Positions 5,258-9,816 of a stretch of 9,816 nucleotides of DNA are shown here, piece by piece. Numbering within the stretch: the first letter of the stretch is position 1; each line of letters begins with the position of its first letter. The stretch spans positions 1-9,816 of the forward strand of contig DATJBC010000255.1 in NCBI GenBank assembly GCA_035515515.1, given 5' to 3'. The notes under the pieces are model-generated. The model was given only the letters and a program-made list of their open reading frames with translations, ran no database searches and was not told the origin of the DNA. The stretch is from DATJBC01 sp035515515 (GTDB lineage Bacteria > Actinomycetota > Acidimicrobiia > Acidimicrobiales > UBA8190). The translations under genes were made by a program, and so were the position numbers.

Positions 5258-6303
5258 CCGCCCCCCGGGGCCGGCCCCTGCCCCGCCAGGTAGGCGGCCA
5301 CCACCTCGGCCACGCAGCCCGTGGGGTCGGCCAGGGCGCGCCCCGCCCCGCACGCCTCGGTCAGGCTGCGCACCGCGGCGGCCCCGGCGCCCTCGAGCCC
5401 CCCCGGGCCCACGGCGCCGGCCACCACCAGCACGGCCCGCCCCGCCCCGACCGCCTCCCGCAGCACGCCCCCCACCACCTTGCCGTGCCACGAGGTGGCG
5501 TCCAGGCGGCCCTCGCCCGTGACGACCAGGTCGCAGGCCGCCACGGCGGCCGCCAGGCCCACGGCCCGGGCCACGACCTCGAAGCCCGGGCGCAGGCGGG
5601 CCCCGAGCGCCATGAGGCCCCCGGCCAGGCCCCCGGCGGCGCCCGCGCCGGGGGCGCCCGTGACGTCGACCCCGTAGCGGCGCTCGAGCTCGGCCGCGTA
5701 GGCCTCGAGCGCCGTGGTGAGCGCGGCCACCTGCGCCGGGGTCGCCCCCTTCTGGGGCCCGAAGCGGGCCGCGGCGTCCACGAAGCGCGTCTCCACGTCG
5801 CAGGCCACCACCACCTCGGCGCCCCGCAGCCCCCCGGCCCCCTCGATGGCCTCCACGGCCCCCCGCCCGCCGTCGGTGGTGGCCGAGCCGCCCACGCCCA
5901 CCAGGACGCGCCGGGCGCCCGCGGCCAGCGCCGCCACCACCAGCTCGCCCGTGCCCCGGGTGGTGGCCCGCAGCGGGTCGTTGCCGCCGGGCCCCCCCGC
6001 CAGCGGGAGCCCCGAGGCGGCCGCCGACTCCACCACCGCCTCGCTGCCCGCCATCCACCAGCGCGCCGTCACGGGGCGCCCGAGGGGGCCGGTCACCTCC
6101 TGGCGGCGCCACCCGCCCGCGCCGCCGGCGGCCGCCAGGACGGCGGCGAAGCCCTCGCCCCCGTCCGACAGGGGGAGGACGCGGGCCGCCCACCCCGCGG
6201 CCCGGGCCGCGCCCGCCACGGCCTCGGCCACCGCGGCGGCGTCGGCGGTCCCCTTGAAGGCGTCGGGCGCGGCCAGCACGGTGCGGGGGCGTCCCGGTGC
6301 CAT
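5254..6303 (-). CDS. Glycerate kinase, GarK/GlxK family
   Basis: 349 aa, the usual family length. These kinases phosphorylate D-glycerate with ATP in the cytosol; whether this one makes 2- or 3-phosphoglycerate cannot be read from the sequence. Family motifs in order: APDAFKGT (12-19), LPLSDGGEG (43-51), DPLRATTRGTGEL (109-121), GVGGSATTDGGRG (136-148), CDVETRF (168-174), FGPQKGA (181-187), GAAGGLAGGL (221-230) and TGEGRLDATSWHGK (262-275). It starts at ATG 6303 without a visible Shine-Dalgarno; GTG 6279, closer to the first motif, is an alternative. Its stop overlaps that of gpgS. Next to gpgS a sensible role is to salvage glycerate released from glucosylglycerate, but general glycerate metabolism is equally possible. 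It is divergent from otsA across about 74 bases. Confidence 0.92.
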   Translation of the reverse strand: MAPGRPRTVLAAPDAFKGTADAAAVAEAVAGAARAAGWAARVLPLSDGGEGFAAVLAAAGGAGGWRRQEVTGPLGRPVTARWWMAGSEAVVESAAASGLPLAGGPGGNDPLRATTRGTGELVVAALAAGARRVLVGVGGSATTDGGRGAVEAIEGAGGLRGAEVVVACDVETRFVDAAARFGPQKGATPAQVAALTTALEAYAAELERRYGVDVTGAPGAGAAGGLAGGLMALGARLRPGFEVVARAVGLAAAVAACDLVVTGEGRLDATSWHGKVVGGVLREAVGAGRAVLVVAGAVGPGGLEGAGAAAVRSLTEACGAGRALADPTGCVAEVVAAYLAGQGPAPGGG

Positions 6304-6365
6304 GGCGCCATGGTGGCCCGGGACGGGTCGGCGTGCCGGGGGAGGTCACCGCCCGGGGGGAGCGG

Positions 6366-6371
6366 TATGGT
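6366..6371 (+). promoter_or_regulatory. Candidate -10 box for leaderless otsA
   Basis: TATGGT fits TANNNT and lies 6 bases before the GTG at 6378, where the OtsA homology begins (GADLVIASNRGP). This is the same arrangement as at hemQ. The -35 region is not clear. Confidence 0.5.
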
Positions 6372-6377
6372 CGGCTC

Positions 6378-7754
6378 GTGGGCGCGGACCTGGTGATCGC
6401 CTCCAATCGCGGCCCGTTGTCCTTCTCCCTGGACGGCGACGGCCGGCCCGTCCCGGCGGGCTCGGCCGGGGGGCTGGCCGCCGCCCTGCACCCCCAGCTC
6501 GAGGGGAGCGGGGCGACCTGGGTGGCGTGCGCCATGTCCGACGCCGACCGGCGGGCCACCGCCGAGGGACTCATGACCGAGCGGGGGCTGCGCCTGCTCA
6601 CGGTGCAGCCCGACGAGGACACCTACCGCATGGCCTACGACGTGGTGTCCAACGCCACGCTGTGGTTCTTGCACCACCACCTCTTCGACCTGGCGCGCCG
6701 GCCCCGCTTCGACCACCGCTGGTTCCGGGCCTGGGATGCCTACCGGGACCTCAACCGCCTCTTCGCCACGGTCGTGGACGGCGCCGCGGCCGAGGGGGCC
6801 ACCGTGCTCGTGCAGGACTACCACCTGTGCCTGGTGCCCGCCCTCCTGGCCGCCAAGCGGCCCGACCTGCGGGTGGTGCACTTCACCCACACGCCCTTCG
6901 CCGGCCCCGACGCCCTGGCCGTGCTGCCCACGGCGGTGGCCCGCGAGCTGCTCGAGGGCATGGCCGCCGCCAGGGCGGTGGGGTTCCACACGGCGCGCTG
7001 GGAGGCGGGCTTCCGGGCGTGCTGCGACAGCCTCGGGGTGGAGGTGGGCCACAGCTTCGTCTCCCCCCTCACGCCCGACTCCGAGCAGCTCTTCGAGCGG
7101 GCGGCCTCGGCCGAGTGCACCTCGGCGGGCGAGCGCCTCGAGGAGGTCCTGGGCCGGCGCCGGCTGGTGGTGCGGGTGGACCGCATGGAGCCCGCCAAGA
7201 ACCTCCTGCGGGGGTTCTGGGCCCTCGACGAGCTGCTGCGCATGCGACCCGACCTCCGGGGCGAGGTGGTCCTGCTCGCCCTGGCCTACCCGTCGCGCCA
7301 GACGCTGCCCGAGTACCTCGCCTACGCGGCCGAGGCCGAGGAGACGGTGCGGCGCGTCAACGACGCCTGGGCCACCGACGACTGGGCCCCGATCATCCTG
7401 GACGTGGCCGACGACCCCGGCCGGTCGGTGGCCGCCCTGGTCCGCTACGACGTCCTGCTCGTGAACCCCCTGCGGGACGGGCTCAACCTGGTGGCCAAGG
7501 AGGGCCCGCTCGTGAACACCCGCGACGGGGTGCTGGCGCTGTCGCGCGAGGCCGGCGCCTTCGCCGAGCTCCACGGCGAGGCCCTCGAGATCAACCCCTT
7601 CGACGTCACCGGGACCGCCACCGTGCTCGCCGAGGCGCTCGACATGGCGCCCGACGAGCGGCGGCGCCGGGCCGGCGCCCTGCGGGCCCTGGCCGCCCGG
7701 CGCAAGCCCGGGGAGTGGCTCGCCGACCAGCTGGCGGCCGTGCTCCACCCCTGA
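6378..7754 (+). CDS. otsA: Trehalose-6-phosphate synthase (GT20), actinobacterial subtype
   Basis: 458 aa from GTG 6378. Transfers glucose from an NDP-glucose to glucose-6-phosphate, giving trehalose-6-phosphate for OtsB. Motifs: LVIASNRGPLSF (5-16), GGLAAAL (31-37), LVQDYHL (144-150), HFTHTPF (168-174), RVDRMEPAKN (266-275) with the phosphate- and donor-binding Arg269 and Lys274, and NPLRDGLNLVAKEGPLVN (363-380). The RVDR-PAKN form and SNATLWFLHHHLFDL (91-105) mark a divergent actinobacterial branch rather than the E. coli type; validamycin-type pseudo-glycosyltransferases are related, but no aminocyclitol genes are near. An in-frame GTG at 6297 would add 27 residues and run over the divergent glycerate kinase start, so it was not chosen. 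otsB lies convergently 57 bases beyond the stop instead of in the same operon. Confidence 0.94.
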   Translation: MGADLVIASNRGPLSFSLDGDGRPVPAGSAGGLAAALHPQLEGSGATWVACAMSDADRRATAEGLMTERGLRLLTVQPDEDTYRMAYDVVSNATLWFLHHHLFDLARRPRFDHRWFRAWDAYRDLNRLFATVVDGAAAEGATVLVQDYHLCLVPALLAAKRPDLRVVHFTHTPFAGPDALAVLPTAVARELLEGMAAARAVGFHTARWEAGFRACCDSLGVEVGHSFVSPLTPDSEQLFERAASAECTSAGERLEEVLGRRRLVVRVDRMEPAKNLLRGFWALDELLRMRPDLRGEVVLLALAYPSRQTLPEYLAYAAEAEETVRRVNDAWATDDWAPIILDVADDPGRSVAALVRYDVLLVNPLRDGLNLVAKEGPLVNTRDGVLALSREAGAFAELHGEALEINPFDVTGTATVLAEALDMAPDERRRRAGALRALAARRKPGEWLADQLAAVLHP

Positions 7755-7811
7755 GCGTCCCCCCGGCCCGAGGCCGCCCGGGATGCCCCGCCCGGTGCCC
7801 GTCGTCCCCGC

Positions 7812-8609
7812 TCAGCCCGCCGAGGCCCGCCGGGCCAGCCGCGCCAGCAGCGCCACCGCCTCCTGCGGCCCCTGCACCACCACGTCGGCGGCGGTGATGA
7901 GCTCGGGGGGCGACTCCTCGTCCCCGACCGCCACCCGCACGGCGCGGCCCCCGGTCTCGGCCAGGCGGTCGAGGGCGGCGAAGGCGGCCAGGTCGCCGGC
8001 GTCGTCACCCATGAAGCACGCCGCCCGGCACGCCGCGATGAGGCCGGCCACCGCCGTCCCCTTGTCGATGCCGACAGGCGGCCGCAGCTCCACCGCACGG
8101 CGCCCGGTCTGGAGCACGAGGCCCGTGCGCGCCGCCCACTCCTGGGCGAAGGCCCGGGCCCGGGGCCCGGCCTCGGGGGCCCGGCGCCAGTGCACGGTGA
8201 CGCTGGCGCCCTTGTCCTCGACACCCACCGCCTCGCCCGCGAAGGCGGCCCGGGCGGCCTCGACCACCTGGGCGGCGGGCCCCCGCCAGGCCTCGGCCTC
8301 GGGGGCGTGGCGCAGCCGGCCGTCCTCGATCCACTCCAGGCCGTACACGCCCACCAGGCGCACCCCGGGGCCGGCGCCCGCCAGGCGCTCGGCCAGGAAC
8401 GAGGCGGGACGGCCCGACACCACGCCCACCACGGCGAAGCGGCGGGCCAGGGATCCGAGCACCGCCGGCGCCTCGGGCAGGGGGGCGGCGACATCGGGGT
8501 CCGCCACGATGGGGGCCAGGGTGCCGTCGAAGTCGGTGACCACCGCGCTGGCGCTGGGCGCCTCCAACAGCGCAGCCAGGGGCCCGAGGCCTCCGGCGTC
8601 GCCGGTCAC
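7812..8609 (-). CDS. otsB: Trehalose-6-phosphate phosphatase (HAD family)
   Basis: 265 aa, normal length. Dephosphorylates trehalose-6-phosphate to trehalose. HAD motifs: TDFDGTLAPI (25-34) with nucleophile Asp26 and acid Asp28, VSGRP (64-68) as motif II, DKGTAV (182-187) with Lys183, and GDDAGD (201-206) as metal-binding motif IV; the cap region holds GVYGLEW (87-93). Starts at GTG 8609, 37 bases after the stop of the LytR_C gene, so it is probably the third gene of that unit. A weak GGGA lies upstream. Its partner otsA is on the other strand, tail-to-tail. Since HAD phosphatases of this type also act on glucosyl- and mannosyl-3-phosphoglycerate in other bacteria, and no other phosphatase is here, activity on the GpgS product is possible but unproven. 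Confidence 0.92.
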   Translation of the reverse strand: MTGDAGGLGPLAALLEAPSASAVVTDFDGTLAPIVADPDVAAPLPEAPAVLGSLARRFAVVGVVSGRPASFLAERLAGAGPGVRLVGVYGLEWIEDGRLRHAPEAEAWRGPAAQVVEAARAAFAGEAVGVEDKGASVTVHWRRAPEAGPRARAFAQEWAARTGLVLQTGRRAVELRPPVGIDKGTAVAGLIAACRAACFMGDDAGDLAAFAALDRLAETGGRAVRVAVGDEESPPELITAADVVVQGPQEAVALLARLARRASAG

Positions 8610-8646
8610 GGCTGTCCCACGGCCCCGGGCGCCGGAGGGTGGGCCG

Positions 8647-9282
8647 TCAGCCCACGGGGCGCGACGTGGAGGTCGACGTGGGGGCGAAGCGGGCGAGGTC
8701 GGGGCCGGCGATGACCACCACCGTGGCCCCGCCGGTGCTCGCCACCGGGGCCACCGCGCTGGCGGGCTGGATGGCGTTGGAGGGGATGCCCAGGGCGTTG
8801 ACGACGACGGTGGCCGCCACCTGCTGGCCCGAGGCCGCGTACACCTGGGTGCCCGACACCTTCTGGGAGGAGTTGGTGGCAGCCAGGGTCACGAACCCCC
8901 GGGACCTGAGGTAGGCGGCGGTCCCCCCGGCCAGGGCCGTGATGGACGTGCCGTTGGCCACGAGCACGTGGATGGCGCTCGCCCCCGGGAGCACGCCCGT
9001 GGTGGTCGTGCGGGGCGTGGTGGTGGCGGTGTGCCCCGGCCCCGTCGCCCCCTGGTGGCCGGCGGTGGTGGTGGGCGTGGAGCGCGCCGCCAGGCCGAGC
9101 GGCGCCCGGGTGGCCGAGGGCATGAGCAGCGCCCCGATGACGACCGCCACCACCACCACACCCACGCCGCGCAACCACCCCGTGGGCAACATCGGCTCGG
9201 CGGGGGGGTCGCCGCCGCCCGAGCTTCGCCAGCCGGGTGAGGACTCGGTCCCGGCGCTGGAGTCGTCTGTGCTGTCGGTCAT
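8647..9282 (-). CDS. VirR-like membrane protein with LytR_C domain
   Basis: 211 aa. Layout: a polar N-terminal tail (1-36), one hydrophobic membrane segment (about 37-54, rich in V/A/G), a Thr/Pro/Gly-rich linker (68-100) and a LytR_C domain (about 103-195, starting IHVLVANGTSITALAGGTA). It is probably anchored with the domain outside the membrane. The M. tuberculosis relative VirR (Rv0431) has the same layout, affects cell envelope properties and membrane vesicle release, and also follows a DUF3263 gene (Rv0430). The ATG at 9282 overlaps the TGA of that gene (ATGA, 9279-9282), and no ribosome site precedes it, so translation is probably by coupling. The open frame continues upstream to 9555 only because it shadows the DUF3263 gene. 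Exact function unknown. Confidence 0.85.
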   Translation of the reverse strand: MTDSTDDSSAGTESSPGWRSSGGGDPPAEPMLPTGWLRGVGVVVVAVVIGALLMPSATRAPLGLAARSTPTTTAGHQGATGPGHTATTTPRTTTTGVLPGASAIHVLVANGTSITALAGGTAAYLRSRGFVTLAATNSSQKVSGTQVYAASGQQVAATVVVNALGIPSNAIQPASAVAPVASTGGATVVVIAGPDLARFAPTSTSTSRPVG

Positions 9283-9536
9283 CGTCGAGGGTGCGGGGCG
9301 GCCGTGGTCTCGAACCGTCCCCGACGTTGGTCTAGTCGCCGGCGGCGCAGCCGGCGAACGACGAGCGGGGCATGCTCGAGGGCTTCGACGGTGTCGACGA
9401 TCTCGGCCAGTCGACGGTAGTAGCGCGTGGGCGACATGCCGAGCCGCTCCCGGATGCCCGCCGCCTTGGCTCCGGGCCGCGTCCACCACGATTCCTCGAA
9501 ATCGAGGATGTCGCGGTCGAGCTCGCTGAGCGCCAT
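9279..9536 (-). CDS. DUF3263 family small basic protein (Rv0430-like)
   Basis: 85 aa, actinobacterial family of unknown function. It shows the family marks LDFEESWWTRPGAK (11-24), an aromatic pair after an acidic run, and MSPTRYYRRL (34-43), which looks like a helix-turn-helix-type segment, then a strongly basic tail (RRLRRRR at 61-67) that suggests DNA or other nucleic-acid binding; that is inference. ATG 9536 has no clear Shine-Dalgarno. It is first in the unit DUF3263 - LytR_C - otsB and overlaps the second gene by ATGA. The same DUF3263-LytR_C pair occurs in mycobacteria, so it may regulate or assist the envelope protein. Confidence 0.88.
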   Translation of the reverse strand: MALSELDRDILDFEESWWTRPGAKAAGIRERLGMSPTRYYRRLAEIVDTVEALEHAPLVVRRLRRRRLDQRRGRFETTAAPHPRR

Positions 9537-9615
9537 GCGTGGTCAAGCCTGCCAACGCGCCACATGGGAATCAAGCATTCTGCCTCGCGGGCCGAGGTGA
9601 GCAGAAGGTGGGCGG

Positions 9616-9621
9616 TAGCGT
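9616..9621 (+). promoter_or_regulatory. Candidate -10 box for the tRNA-Thr gene
   Basis: TAGCGT fits TANNNT and lies 11 bases before the tRNA 5' end at 9633. No good -35 is seen at 16-18 bases upstream, so this is weak. Confidence 0.3.
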
Positions 9622-9632
9622 GGACGGCATCC

Positions 9633-9705
9633 GCCGGTGTGGCGCAGCTGGAAGCGCAGACGACTTGTAATCGTCAGGTCGTGGGTTCGAGTCCCACCAC
9701 CGGCT
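9633..9705 (+). tRNA. tRNA-Thr, anticodon TGT
   Basis: A full cloverleaf of 73 bases. The acceptor stem is GCCGGTG (9633-9639) with CACCGGC (9698-9704). The D stem is GCGC/GCGC (9642-9645 and 9654-9657). The anticodon stem is GACGA/TCGTC (9659-9663 and 9671-9675) with loop CTTGTAA, anticodon TGT at 9666-9668. The T arm is GTGGG-TTCGAGT-CCCAC (9681-9697). The discriminator is T9705. The CCA end is not encoded (CCG follows), as is common in actinobacteria. It reads ACA and wobble codons for threonine. Confidence 0.97.
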
Positions 9706-9766
9706 CCGGTCACCCCGGCGCCCGGCACGCCTGGCGACCGCACCACGCAGGCTCCGGGCACGGCGC

Positions 9767-9816
9767 TCATCGGGCCGCCGACATGCGCTCGAGTTGGGCG
9801 CGCAGGCGCTGGCGGG
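9767..9816 (-). CDS. C-terminal end of an unidentified protein (cut by window edge)
   Basis: The minus strand from the right edge reads RQRLRAQLERMSAAR and then TGA at 9767-9769. The Arg/Gln/Leu/Glu pattern looks like a charged helical tail of a real protein, and third codon positions are mostly G or C. Only 15 codons are visible, so no family can be named and the frame itself is a judgement. Confidence 0.35.
   Translation of the reverse strand, partial: RQRLRAQLERMSAAR

Noticed and set aside
6297..6377. Upstream GTG as the otsA start
   Set aside because: It would add 27 non-homologous residues and overlap the start of the divergent kinase gene. GTG 6378 begins right at the family homology and has a -10 box at leaderless spacing.
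4340..6622. 760-codon minus-strand open frame, and the 660-codon plus-strand frame at 4414-6396
   Set aside because: Both are Gly/Arg/Pro-rich shadows of gpgS, the glycerate kinase and otsA, with no recognisable domain.
7755..7811. Terminator between the convergent otsA and otsB
   Set aside because: Only 4-5 bp G/C stems with unequal loops can be drawn and no T tract is present, so I do not call one.
9283..9555. N-terminal extension of the LytR_C protein to 9555
   Set aside because: The extension is an out-of-frame reading of the DUF3263 gene. The ATG at 9282 with the ATGA overlap is the natural start.
9633..9816. tRNA-Thr as an integration (att) site
   Set aside because: No repeat of the tRNA 3' end, integrase or foreign-looking sequence is seen before the window ends.

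Overview
The window comes from a very GC-rich bacterium, almost certainly a member of the Actinomycetota. The evidence is a DUF3263-LytR_C gene pair (the Rv0430-VirR type), an actinobacterial-style OtsA, a GT81 glucosyl-3-phosphoglycerate synthase, a CIRCE-controlled groEL without an adjacent groES, a CysO-like sulfur carrier, and several genes that look leaderless (TANNNT box 6-7 bases before a GTG). A deep-branching class such as Acidimicrobiia fits, but that is inference. Coding density is high. No mobile element, CRISPR array or phage gene is visible, and no gene-free stretch exceeds 300 bases.

Layout, left to right: a Firmicutes-type coproheme decarboxylase (hemQ/chdC, minus); a strong hairpin terminator; groEL (minus) behind a perfect CIRCE operator that sits on its promoter; a minus-strand two-gene operon of a zinc-ribbon threonine synthase-like PLP enzyme and a CysO-like MoaD/ThiS sulfur carrier (ATGA overlap); a SAM-I-clan riboswitch ahead of that operon; gpgS (plus), tail-to-tail with a GarK-family glycerate kinase (minus); otsA (plus), tail-to-tail with otsB (minus). 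otsB is the last gene of a DUF3263 - LytR_C/VirR-like - otsB minus-strand unit. A tRNA-Thr(TGT) (plus) and the tail of a minus-strand gene close the window.

Two themes stand out. The first is compatible-solute and polysaccharide chemistry: GpgS makes glucosyl-3-phosphoglycerate, glycerate kinase can recycle the glycerate moiety, and OtsA/OtsB make trehalose. The second, and most interesting, is the riboswitch-threonine synthase-like-sulfur carrier operon. A SAM riboswitch normally turns off methionine or SAM synthesis genes. Here it appears to control an enzyme of the family that uses O-phosphohomoserine, coupled to a protein that in its closest known relative (CysO) delivers sulfur as a C-terminal thiocarboxylate. 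This suggests a protein-thiocarboxylate-dependent homocysteine synthase parallel to the CysM/CysO cysteine pathway. That function is a hypothesis. The riboswitch, the gene overlap and the diglycine tail are read directly from the sequence.
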